Source of the DNA: Rostratula benghalensis
Lineage: Eukaryota; Chordata; Aves; Charadriiformes; Rostratulidae
Assembly (NCBI GenBank): GCA_013399305.1
Contig: VXAI01000163.1
Coordinates: 1,109,959 to 1,173,958, forward strand
Direction of reading: 5' to 3'
DNA length: 64,000 nucleotides
Made by a program: the position numbers and the translations under genes. Below the pieces are notes generated by a model, which made no database searches, had not been told where the DNA came from, and saw only the letters and a list, made by a program, of their open reading frames with translations. Every line of letters begins with the position of its first letter. Within the stretch, counting starts at the first letter, position 1. Shown here one piece after another: positions 49,428-61,392 of this stretch.

Positions 49428-52400
49428 TGAGTGGATGGTCATCATGACAAATGTCTCTGCACTGCTGGAAGAGGACTGATATCTGTCACTCTGGCCGTGG
49501 CTTTCTCCTGGATGGTTGTGCAGGGGGCCTAAAACTGGGAAGAGAGAAGTGGGGACAGTGCAGGGAAACCTGATTCCCAGTTGAAAATAAGCTCTACATT
49601 TGTCCTTTGGTGTCCCTTTTTAATGTGTATGGGGTGGCTTGTGAAGGAATTGCAAGGACGTTGGGGGGGCTCCCTTCCCTCTGGAAAATTCATGGGTGGG
49701 ATTGAGTGATCTGTGGCTGTGTCAAATTTGAGGATTGTATTTGGCACTGAATATTCTGTGGATTATTAATGTTAGTAATCAACTTTCCAGTATTGGAGCT
49801 TAATTTAACAGATGCTGCAAATAGCTTACTAAGCCAGCTTGCTTTGAGCAGTGATTGCTCAGCAGCTGGGAGACTTGTGTATTTATTTTTAATGAAGTAT
49901 GGAGTTTCTTTAGTGTATGTTATGTCCCTCTGCATACTGGGAAATCCTTTTCTTTAGTAAATAGGCAGGGATTTTCTGTGCTGACTGGAGCAACTGGCTT
50001 TTTGGAAAACATACAATACCACGCAACGTAAGTCATGTCAGTTGCAACTACAATCTTGAGCATCAACTTGAGATGATGGGAGCAAGTTCAGATTTGCAGC
50101 TCCTCTTAGGAGGTGCTCAAGTGTAGGAAGGTATGAAGTTTGGACATTATTTTTTTCAGTCCTGTAGACTGCCTGCACCGGGCAGAATCACCTGAGAGCA
50201 CTGGGTGAAAGCGAGAAGGGTGCTGGTCATTGCTGGAGCTGTCATGTACTGTCTGAGTGTAATCATGCTTATAAAGACCTTGTGCTAGATGGGATTACAC
50301 TTGTATGCAGCCACGTGTGATGTGTTGCCCTTTCTGGCTACATTGGTGGTTTAGTGCATTTCACCAAGTCGGTAAATACCAGGGTATTTGAAACATCTCA
50401 TTTGCTTGATGCTCAAAAGAAGATTGTGGGGTGCTGCTCTTACTGCTGGATTGGATTTTGGCAAATCAAGGGTTCCCTTGAAGAGTCTTAAAAGTAATGT
50501 AACAAGTGTGATATTAACTGACCTTGTGAGCTTTTCAGTGTAATGAACATAGAGTGGATTTTGAGGCTCTTCTTTACTTTAGGGAGGAATTACTTGCATC
50601 CCTTTTCACTGAAAAGGGTGCATCAAAGAGAAAGAGCTATAATAGTACAGGAGGTGCTTGCCCTGTGAAGGTTCATTTGATAGCACAGAAATATAAGAAA
50701 CTTTTGGGTTGGTTTTGGGTGGGAATTTTTTTTTTTTTTTTGTCCTAAAGAACAGATTTTACCAAGGCACTGAGGTCATTACTTTGGCCCTCTATTTGGC
50801 CACTCCGTGTTTTCAGAGTCCTCCTAGCAGATACTATCCATGCTAATAAAGTTTCCTAGTCAGAAGTGTCAGGTGTTTGCACTGCAGCTCTGGACCAGGG
50901 TGAGGTTGATGGATATTTTGAGGTTTTTATAACAGCCTGTCTGATCTAAGTATGCAAGCCTAAATCCTGTATGGGTTGTGTGGTGCTTACAGCTGGAAAC
51001 TGAGTGCAGGAACCAAGCAGATCACACGGATTTTACTCTTGTGATTGTAATGAGTGTAAATACATGCATATGTTCTTCATTTATATATCAAAAATCACTA
51101 GAACCAACTTTGGATGGGCTTGTGCTGTGGCAATAGTTTTGTGAGGTTGCTAGAACTGTTAATGCATGAAAAACTCTGTATGGTATTCTTCAAGTCCTGC
51201 CAGCAAATAAAAATACACTAATTTGCAGTTGACTGTTCCTGTACATATCTAATAATAAGGTTACCTTTTCAATCTCTCTGTTTTGTCTTTTTCTATCTAT
51301 TATTCCCGAGTTTGTCTGGAACTGTAAAGCTTGTTAGGGCTTGAAACTAATATTAGGGAAATTAAAAGTGTGGGAAACTGCTACTTCAGTTTGCTCACAG
51401 CAAACAGTGGGTGTAATTTCTTGAAGTGAAAAAAAATGGCTAGAGAGAAAGATAAGTCAGAAAATTAGCTTCAGACCAGAATAGACTTTGGAGCTCTGGT
51501 TAGAGAACTGTGTGTCACCAGCCTCTGTCCTGATTTAATGCTGCTGTGCTGTCTCAGTCCCTAAACCTGTGTGATTACGAGATCACAAGAGATGAATTCA
51601 TGTGGACAGAGTTAAGATATTAATTAAAATACCATGGGTGATATGAGGAACAATATGCCTTATTTGCGCTTTTTAAAAAGAAACTGGTGAATAGCTTATT
51701 CAAAATGCCTTGAGTCTTTGGTCTTGTTTCTTCTTTTGAAAGTAAATTGCTTCATGGGGGTATAACTCCCAAAGAAACAGGTCTTCTACTGAGCACAGCA
51801 TTACAAGAAATGGAAAGCCAAACCCATTCTAGTGCATTGTCTTGGCACTTCTGCAAGACTGAAAAAAGTGGCCAGACCAAGTCTTTTTTAAACATTTGTG
51901 TGTGTGCGTGCGTGTGGTGTTTGCTTTATTGCTGATGCCTTGTTGCCAGGCTTCATCTCGGAGCAGTTTTTGTGGTTAACCTGTAAATACTGGGAGTGGG
52001 ATAAAGAAGACAATCCCTGATGGAAAGGTGGAGTGGGCCATAGTGGTGCCAGGCTACCCCTGCCGCCTGCGCAGCAGCAAGCTTTAGTCAAATCAGCAAA
52101 TACTGTATTGCTTAGTGCCTGGCTGATTTTCTTACATTCCATGACTCGTGTTTGGCTTGTTACCTTCCTTTGGAAGCAGTGCCAAAAAAGGACAGTTGTG
52201 AAGGAGGGAGTAGCGTAGGCTATTGAGTGTCTGAGGAACTAGACTAGGGGTGGAAAGCACCAAAGTCTTCCCTCTGCCCCGCTTTGCAGGAGCCAGATGC
52301 TTGCTGCAGGTTCCTTGAATTTAACAGCGATGTGGCAAGCCATGCCCAGCTTTGTGTGAAGCCTGGTGTTGAAAAGGTGTAGCATTCTTTGGGCATTTCT

Positions 52401-53148
52401 TGTCTTTGAAAACAAACTCCAGATAACATTTGCCTGGAAGGGGAGGGTGTCTTTCAGTGAAATGATAAGAGGGGAGGGGCTGCTCTCAGGGGCCTGAGTG
52501 TGGGACACCTCCCTCATTAGAAACGGGGAAAACAGATGAATACAGAAAGTGGAAAAGCACCCATGACGTGATGCTGACAGATTTGGCCTGAGGAAACTAG
52601 CTGAATAAAGGCTGGCAAGGGAGGAGATGGGAGAGAGCCAAAGCAGGAGACAGGGAGTGTTTCAGGCAGCAGGCTGCGCTGCCCTGCCCTGGCCTGCAAA
52701 AACAGAAGGGGAAAGAGGGATGTAGCTGGTGGCTGTGGCTGCTCCTCTCAAACTGCCTGCCTGCTCTCCCTCTTGCCAGCCCTAGGCTGCATTCTCCATC
52801 TCTCCAGCTGCTGAGATGTGGGCTGCTTCCTCAGAAAGGACTGGGCAGCAGTTGCCCCCAGGGAGTGCTGCAGGGTCTGCTGTGGTGGTGGTGGGTCCTG
52901 CTAGCGAGATGCAGCTGGGAGGAGAGGGGTGAGGCAGGATCTGGAGGAAAGTTTGCATTGCACTGGGAAAGGGAAAACTGTGGGGGATGCTTGGGGGCAG
53001 TGGGGAGACATGATTGACTTTGGAGGAGCTGTAGCATCTCCAACACTAAGATGCAGTGAACCTTCCTTGGAAGTAAAAGTGCTAGCTGTATACTTTGGTG
53101 GTGAAAAAAGCTCAAGCAGCATGTTTCCTTTACTGTCTTTTCTTCAAG

Positions 53149-53274
53149 CTAGCTTGAACTTCCCAGAGAAGGATGCTGTCAAGATGCTCTCCCTGAGGGA
53201 GGTGAACTTAATAGTTCAAGAAAAGCAACCTGTCTGGCTGCTGACCCCACATTATGTTACCAAGCCGTATTCTG
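53149..53274 (+). other. Exon-like 126-bp segment in GFOD1 intron 1 (phase 1-1)
   Basis: The acceptor is a strong pyrimidine tract, ACTGTCTTTTCTTCAAG, and the donor is TCTG/GTAAGTC. The segment is open in the frame set by a phase-1 acceptor and also ends in phase 1. It therefore could be inserted after GFOD1 exon 1 (phase 1) without shifting frame, adding 42 residues that include SLNFPEKDAVKMLSLREV and PVWLLTPHYVTKPYS. I know of no such insert in GFOD1. It could instead be an exon of an unannotated transcript, or a pseudo-exon. Confidence 0.35.
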
Positions 53275-53974
53275 GTAAGTCAGAAACTGCTTTGAACTCT
53301 AAATGCAGCAGCTTACTGAGGGAAGCCTTCTGAGAAGTTAAGCACAGTTATAGGTTTTTGTTTATTAAACAGAGGTGGTGAGTAGCTGTTTCAGCATCAA
53401 TAAGCCATGAGACATTTGATAAGAGCCTCGCTGAGTAACTTCAGAACTCTTTGCCAAACACAGTAAGGTCTGTTTGAAGTGACCTGTCATGTGTCTGAGT
53501 GTGGCATAGCCTCATGTCCTGGCGACTATGTGAGCTGTCTTCTTCCCAAGTTGGTTGCTGAAATGCACATGGACAGGCAGCCAGTGTCACCTTGCCTGAA
53601 TTCAACCTGTGTGTAGAAAATGGGTGAAAGTTTGTTTAAAAATCTGGACTTTAATGTTTTAGTATCGGGCTTTGAGGCCAAAGCTTTCCTCCCATGCTCT
53701 CTGGGAAGAGGACAGTGCTGGTCAGAGATATGTCAGGGCTTGTTCTTTCTTTCTACACACATCTCTGTGACAACCCTGTCATTTTCCTTGTTTTACTGGC
53801 ACCACCCAGCTCGTGTTAGTGATGGCCTGTAAAGATAAATATGTATTATGCTGACCACAATGCTGTCTGGCTTTGGTGGTGGTTCACCTGCAGTCTATTT
53901 CAGTTGTGCAGCAAGCATTATGGTTAGGTGGGCATGGTCTCATTTGTCTTGTTGGGTCCTGCACCTAGAGAGCA

Positions 53975-54565
53975 ATAATCCCCTGCATTAGTACAGGTTG
54001 GGGGCTGGCCTGAGCTCTGAGGAAAAAGACTTGGGAGTCCTGGTAGACAACAGGACAACCATAAACCAGCAATGTACCCTTGTGGCCAAGAAGGCCAATG
54101 GCATACTGGGGTTCCTCAAAGAAGAGCATGACCAGCAGGTTGAGAGAGATTATCCTCCCCCTCTGCTCTGCCCTGGTGAGGCCCCATCTGGGGTACTGTG
54201 TCCAGTTCTGGGCTCCCCAGTTCAGGAAGGACAGAGGCTACAGCAGAGGACCACCAAGATGATTAGAGGCCTGAAGCATCTCTATTATGAGGAAAGGTTG
54301 AGGGATTTGGAGGAAATAGGCACAAACTTGTTTGTAAGAAGTTCCATCTAAACATGAGGAGGAACTTCTTCACTTTGAGGGTAGCAGAGCACTGGAAGAG
54401 GCTGCCCAGAGAGGTGGTGGAGTCTCCATTTCTGGATACATTCAAAACCCAATTGGTCAAATTCCTGTGCGATCTGCTCTATGGGGACCTGCTTTGGCAG
54501 GGGCATTGGACTAGATGATCTCCAGAGGTCCCTTCCAACCCCTTATCATTCTGTGATTCTGTTTG
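53975..54565 (+). mobile_element. CR1 LINE fragment, 3' portion
   Basis: Contains GGTTGGGGGCTGGCCTGAGC, CTCTGCCCTGGTGAGGCCCC, GGGGTACTGTGTCCAGTTCT, GGAACTTCTTCACTTTGAGG, GGACTAGATGATCTCCAGAG and GGTCCCTTCCAACCCCTTAT with a terminal TTCTGTGATTCTG. Short deletions are present, such as the loss between the AAGATGATTAGAGGCCTGAA block and AACATGAGGAGGAACTTCTT. Confidence 0.92.
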
Positions 54566-57500
54566 GGTAGAGTTAAATGTCCCAGTGGTGAAAAGATGCT
54601 GTTAACGGCATCTCTGCAGCCTTCTTTATTGTTGAGACACAGGCTGAACTTTCCTAATGCATGCGATACTTGAGCATACCCCTGCAGTTCCAGGAGCCCC
54701 CAGCCAGTGGTGTGTAGGCGACAAACTGCATGTGGGCATCTTCAGAGTGATAGGTGACTCTGCCAGGCCCAGTTAGAGAGAAAGAGAGAGATATCAAACT
54801 AAGTGGCACTTTATCCGCTCAGCGTTGTTTCTCCTGGGTCAGGCAAGGTTTAAGATTATTCCTTGGCTACGTGAATAAGGCTTATGTCTGGAGGGGGAAG
54901 AGTGGAGGAAGAATGATGTTTAGGTCCTAATGAATCCTTTTTGAAGCTGTTGTTTATTATCAGTCTCCAGAGTGGGAATGCATGGCAGAAATCCTCCGCG
55001 TTCTCTCTTCCTGGGGCAGTATTTCTGCTCTGTGAATTAAAGGGTATGGCTTGAACCAGAAAATGACAACAGAAACACAGTTGTGAGGATGAGTGATGCT
55101 TCATCTTAAGAGGGTTAAAGGTCCAGCAGTGTTACTCAAACTGAGGTCTGTGAGATAAGAGTCTGCAGTTACATACCTTCCTCTAAGTGCAAGTAATCAA
55201 TCTACAAGGGGGAGAACCACCATAAATTAGTATTTCAGGCTTAACTCAATGTTTCTACAGTTACAAATGACAGAAAAGGGGGAACCAAGGTACAAGACAG
55301 TACCTTTTTTTCTTTTTAAGAAAAGTTTAGTGGTCCTTAGGTTAAAAAATTTTGAGAACCTTTTGCTCGTGAGTTATAGGTAATTACTCTCTAGCTCGTA
55401 CCCAGTTCAGAGCCCACTTTGGCACGTTTCTGAACACTGGGCTTGGAACAGGGAGCTAAAGATGCTGTCACCATGACTTGCTTGCCTTGGCCCAATGGAA
55501 AGCTTAGCCTTTTCCTAATATGGCTATTTCTAGAGTTTACATGGCTTTGTATAGTTGAGCTATGTTTTTCTTCTACTGCCTTCTTTTTATCCAAGTTTTT
55601 CTCATGTCAAGTATTTTGGATTTGATGGGATTTACCAGGAGTTGGCATTACACTTCAAGGTTTGCTTCTGCTATTGCATTGGCTTACTGACATCATATCC
55701 CCTGAGGTCAGATCTCTGGGCTGAGAGCCAGTATTTGAAAATATTCTGGGTTTTGTTTTGGGTTTTGTTTTTTTTTTTTTTCAGGGTGGAGGAATGTTTT
55801 GTAATTTCAACCTCTCCTTCTTGTGCTACTTGTTCATTATTTCAGAGTACACCTCTACTACATGAAAGAAAAGGCCGGTTTATCCCTTATTGTGATACTT
55901 TGCACTTAACCATCTGCTTAGAAGGCATTGATGGTACTACATGCAGCTTGATCTCCGCCTGACTCACTTCTGAATTGCTGGTACATCCCTGTATACTGTT
56001 AAGCCATCTTTGAACCTCACTGTGTCACAGCAGTATACATGAGGAGTAAATCTACTGAAGTCAGTCAAGTAAAACCAGCATGAAACTGGAGTGACCAAAA
56101 AGTCATGTCTCCTTTCTTCTGGATTATGTATAACAGAGAGAAGTGAAAGTCTCAAGTGAGCAGAGAGAATTTCAAAAGCAGCTTTTTGATTTTCCTACTA
56201 AAGAGGCTGGCCAAGTACACTGAAAGTAATTTTGGAGACCACAACCTGATTTGAAGTGGACCTCTGGAGCTGCATAAATAGATGGAGCCATATTAATGAG
56301 CTAGCTGACTGTTTGCCCTCCTCCAGTGGACTGGGACATGCAGAAATGCACTTAGTTACTTCACCTGCTTGACTGGCCCTCTGGGAAGGGTCTACTCTTT
56401 GCAGAGTGGAGTGGAGAGCAGAGAAGGCTGCTGATATAATTAGGCTGATTTGTACTGTAACTTAGGTGCGGTTACAGGAAGCCCATGTGAATTCACTTAT
56501 GCCTTGTTAGTGCTGTGTTTGTTGGAGAGTGGTCAATGGGGAGCAACAGTTTGAGGCACACAAAAGCAGCACAGAAGAAGGGAAAGACTGCCTAGGCACA
56601 AGTGTACCTGTGAGGGAACCCTGCAGGCTTGAGTGCCTTTCCTCCTTGTACCTCCTGTATCTCTCTTGTAGAAAACAAAACCAGTAATTTTCATTAGTTG
56701 CTGTTGAATGTGGCCTCCCTCAGTTTATTTCTGAATCATACCCCTTGTAGAAAGCATACCTCACCCAGCAGGAATTCAGTAAATCCAGTAACAGGCTTAT
56801 GACGCTGGATCTGGTGTGAGGTGTTTCTGCTCAGCTGACCACAACCTGGCCCAAGAGCAGAGGGCTGTCCTTGTTTGTACCCATAGCTATGACGTTCATG
56901 TAGGATGTCTTTGTGGGAGAACCTGGTGTTGTATGAGGTTACTTCTTGAAGCATCTTGTCACAAGGGAGTTAAACTTGGAGTAGTTGAAGTGGCCAGAAA
57001 AAAGGTGGTTGGTGGCCATTGCCATTTACCTCGTGCTGTGTTTGTCATTCCTGCAAGTTCCACTTCTGACTGCTTCTTTGGTGGCTGCCCTCCTCTCTGA
57101 TTTTAATTCAGCAACAAAGCTGGATGACATTTTCTTCCTTTCCCATCCTCCATTGCTTACTTTGCCGTCTAAGCACTGAGGCCACAACAGTTGTAATTTA
57201 ATGTACCACGAGTGAAACCTACTAAAAATACTGTGATTGTGCAGAGCAGATTAAGGTTGTCACTTGAATATTTTCTACCAAGTTTTATTTAGTGTTACAT
57301 GTGTAGTGGTGGATATTTTAGCTGACACAGATGTGTAATAATGTTCTTAGTCCCAGGGCTGCCCTTTCTTGTAATAGTCACAGTTCATTACAAAGAAATA
57401 GAGTGTTCAGGGAGAGAGATCTGGCATAATCATAGCATACTGGAAGAACTGGTCGTGTTAAATCTTTGGAATAAGCTGCCATGGATTCATCATGAAAACA

Positions 57501-58484
57501 ACTATTCAGGTTTGGATTTGTCTCTGACAGGCAAACTCTCCTGCTGTGTCATGCATTCATAACCATTTGAGACAGACAAAGCTGATGAGGTCACCTAGGC
57601 AATATCCTGCACAGAGAAGGGTTTTCCCCACAGCATATTTTTGTGATATATCTAGTATTAAATATTTTCGCTGGTTGGGGATTCCATCACCTTGCTCAGA
57701 ACGCTGTAGTTCAGATTGATCTCTCTTCTGGAAGAGAGACCTCTGTAGCCAGAGTATAATTCACAGGATATATTGCCCTTTCTTAATTTAATCATGCTAT
57801 CTCCATGCAGCTCTAGCTTCTAATACCTTAATGAGTTCTCTTCTATCCTTATGTCCCTTTCTTCAGGTTCACATCTGCCTCTATTAGAAATTTCTGCACT
57901 AGTTAGTCATACATATATTTCGGTGTGATTGCTGAAATTACCTGTTTACTAATGACTTGCATAATCTTTTGAACTGCATTCAAATGTCATTAAAATGGGT
58001 TGGAGGGTTAGACCATCAGGATAGAAAAGCTTGGAATTGAATAGTCAACAAATCTGTTTCAATTTCCAAATGGTGTAGTAAAAAGCAGAAAAGCTGCCTT
58101 CATGATGCTGTGGTTGCAGTCTATCTTCTGGTGTATGGTCAGATGACCCATCACAGGATCTAAACCTTTTAAAGCCTGCAAAGACAATGCTGAATGTGTC
58201 AGCAGTCAATGTTGTAGAGCTGGATGGATCAGAGAGAAGCAGCAGGGTAGGAAAATTGTAACGTGTTTTCTCAGACCTTCTGGAACAGCTGTTGTTATGA
58301 AGGGGTTGTGTTTTCACTCTGTACTGCTACAAGCAGTAGGATGTGATGTGCTTCCACGCTGTACTGTATGAAGGCAGGCTGAAGGATGATGCTGGATCTG
58401 GCATGCCTGTGGATCACAGTCATGTCAGATAGGTAGAGAGTAGCTGTGATATTTTTTTTTTTTAAATTATTTTTCTTTTTCAGC

Positions 58485-58542
58485 TCTTCAGCGAACAGCT
58501 CGGTCTATTCACTGCAAAGCCTGCCAGCAGCTTTTGCCATTC
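58485..58542 (+). other. Weak exon-like segment in GFOD1 intron 1
   Basis: It follows an excellent acceptor, TTTTTCTTTTTCAG, and ends before GTGGGT. In the phase-1 frame it reads ALQRTARSIHCKACQQLLPF, with a CxxC pair, and would end with a phase-2 junction. The donor is mediocre. Confidence 0.18.
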
Positions 58543-60309
58543 AAGTGGGTGATGTTCTAGCAGTATTTGAGAGCTGGCGGAAAAGGGTGATGATCAGATG
58601 CAGCCGGTTAAAAACTAGCATATGCTTTACAGGAACATTTGTTCTCTATCCTGAGCTGAAGCTGAAATTTCACAGCATCAAGGCAGAGCAGTCTCATGGG
58701 GGGAATAGTGGCCTTTTGGAAAGCTTATTTAAATACTGGATGCACTGAGAGGGCATGTATCTCTGCATTAAGAAGCTCAAGGATTTTGCTATATCAGGAA
58801 ACCCATTGGTGACAAAGACTTTTGAATGTAGAGGTCTTGTTAATGAACATATTGAGGGTGTTGGAGAAACAGAGCTATAGTGAGTGAGTTTGTTAAATAT
58901 GGCAGTATTAGACCCTGGAGATGTATAGATGTACTCACCAGGTTGTATGAACACATTATAAAATATATGTAAGGTTGTAGCTGAGGCGCTGCCCCACAGG
59001 GAGAGAGGTTCCCATGAGCATGGAAATGGAAACCCCTGAAATTTCAGGTATTGGCCCCTTGAGGATTGGATGCAGTGATACAGAGTGGTGTGGAAAAAAA
59101 TTGTGGCTGCTATTCTGCTCAGGAGCAGCACACGAGTCCCTGAGGATGTCAGTATCAGGCTTCCAGCCGCCTTAAATTCACGGAACAGTAAAATGCAATT
59201 GTTGTATTATAGGACCCAAATGTATTACATGAAGAATGTGTGGTGCGTTAAACCCATCTGGTTCATACAGAAATTCATGTATAATTCACAGTCTTTGTAA
59301 ATATGTCAGTTTAATGCTTCTCTGGCACCTATCAGCAAGGCTTGGACTCCCATGGGTTAGTCAGACCTAACAGCTTCTGAACCTGGACCCTGAATTGTAT
59401 GACAAATGATGCTGAACTCTGAACACTATAGATTAACAACTACTTTTGAATTAGAAAAAAAAAAATATTATTACAATGAAAGCCATTTTTGAAAGTTCCT
59501 CATTGTCAGCCAATAGCACAACTTTAGATCTTCATCCTTGTTATGATGGAGAAACCCGAGCAGAATTACATCTAGGCATGTACACCAGCACCGAGCTTTG
59601 ATTATCCTTCCCTGCAACATGTTGCCTATCATTTCTTGATGTTGATGGATTGGATTTGTAGCCACCTGATAGTTTTCAGACATTCATTTGTAGTTTAAGT
59701 AATATGCGTATTTTCCTTCAGACTGTACCTCACATGCAGGCTTCTGAATAGGACTCACTTGCTGATGGGCAGGCAGCGCATAAAGCACAAAAAAGTGCCA
59801 TGCCAACCCTCTTGGTGACTGGTATGATGCATGTTTACTTTTCATTAACTGAATTGCCTGTATTCTGTGGACAAATGGGGCTGCACTTACGTAACACTGA
59901 AAACTTTGAAAGCTGTTGGGCAATAAATTGCTAAAACACACTGGTCTGTGGGATGCTGATGTAGCCTGGGCTGGAGCCAAAGTCTCTAGAAGTCTAAAGA
60001 AGTTGTCTGGTGAATTTAGCCTGCTTTGGACTGGGTCCTTGGATGAGATTTTCAGCAACAGTCAACAGCCCTCAGCTTCATTGACCCTGACTCTGATGGG
60101 ACTAGAGAACCCAGTGCTGAGCTTTCCTGGCCTGCTGGATTTAACACCATCTTTGAGTGATTTAAAAGCACTGAGGGGAGGAAAAATAATCTGCATTTTC
60201 CAGTCAGATACAGTATATATTCTCTCAAGCTGATTTTACAAGTGACTTAAACTCTTCTATAAAGCTCTCTTGACCATGTGAGTGATGTGAATTATTTTCC
60301 TCCATGCAG

Positions 60310-60335
60310 ACGTGCCAAACCAGGGGCAGTGAAAG
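60310..60335 (+). other. Possible 26-base micro-exon in GFOD1 intron 1
   Basis: ACGTGCCAAACCAGGGGCAG plus TGAAAG lies between acceptor TTTTCCTCCATGCAG and donor GTAAGTCTG. Both sites are near consensus. It is not a multiple of three, so it fits a non-coding transcript better than GFOD1. Confidence 0.2.
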
Positions 60336-60976
60336 GTAAGTCTGCATTGCTGAGCACAGCTTTTTGGCTGGAGATGGGAGCCCTCTTGGGGAAATTTAAC
60401 GGTTGTCTGAGAAAGAAGCTAGAGCAAGAAATTTTAACATCTGGAAGCCCTCCGAGGGCACATCTCCTTAAACTCTGCTCCTTTCCCTGAGCTCGGATTT
60501 CTTCTGTTGTCTTCAGGCTGCCATTCATCATATTTCAACAGCCAGTGGAAGCTGTGTGGCAGCCTTCACACCCTGTTGTAGGGTTTCACGTTAGATCTTT
60601 TATTCTTGCTTGAACTCCTATAATTCCTATCAACGAGAAACAAAACAAAATCTATCTATAATAAAAACAAGAGCAAGTCTTCCTGCAAATACAACAGCAC
60701 AAAAGCTGGCTGCTCTTTCCCACTGAGGCTATCTGAACCAAGCAGCCTTTCCCCTATCACCTTCAAAGCCCTTGATTTAAGGAAGGAGAGTGATTACTCA
60801 ATCATTAAGGATAATGGCTATTTACTTTTGGAAACAATGGACTTGATGAACCAAAAAAAGACCTAATTTCCAGAAGTGCATTTGCCTTGGAGCAAACTAG
60901 CTGGGTTTGTGATGGAAGTGCATACATTATCTTCATGGGGTGGTAAAAGTGACCTTTTGTTCTGAAATAAATTACT

Positions 60977-60997
60977 GATTTTATTATTATTATTATT
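60977..60997. repeat. ATT microsatellite
   Basis: TTATTATTATTATTATT is directly visible. Confidence 0.85.
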
Positions 60998-61253
60998 TTT
61001 TCATCTTGAGGCCTGACGTGGCCCCAGGCATGGAAATGTCAGGCTAAAAAGCAATACTAGCACTTGAAGTGCTGAGCACAGAATTAAAAAGTATTTAAAA
61101 CCTTATAGTGGTAGTAAGTTCTTGGGGCTCACCTGAGACAGCTTGCTGGGTTTTTCTGTGATGACATTGCGTATGCTAAATGTATATCTGTGCTCTGTCT
61201 ACAATGGGGTTTTGCCATGTATTCATCAGTATGTGGGAGACAGATCCTCCTGT

Positions 61254-61392
61254 TTCATAGACTGGTTTGGGTTGGAAGGAGCCTTTAAAGATCCCCTAGC
61301 CCAACCCTCCTTGGGTATCTTTCACTAGCTCAGGTTGCTCAGAACCCCATCTAACCTGACCTTGCTTGTTTCCAGGGATGGGCCATCCATAT
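61254..61392 (-). mobile_element. CR1 LINE, short 3' fragment
   Basis: ATAGACTGGTTTGGGTTGGA, then GGAGCCTTTAAAGATCCCCT and TTTCCAGGGATGGGCCATCC, the reverse complement of the CR1 3' UTR. Confidence 0.88.

Noticed and set aside
53998..54351. 117-codon + strand frame
   Set aside because: It lies wholly in a CR1 fragment.
57400..57540. Possible ancient LINE tail (AATAAGCTGCCATGG followed by a short amphipathic reading)
   Set aside because: Too diverged and too short to separate from chance by eye.
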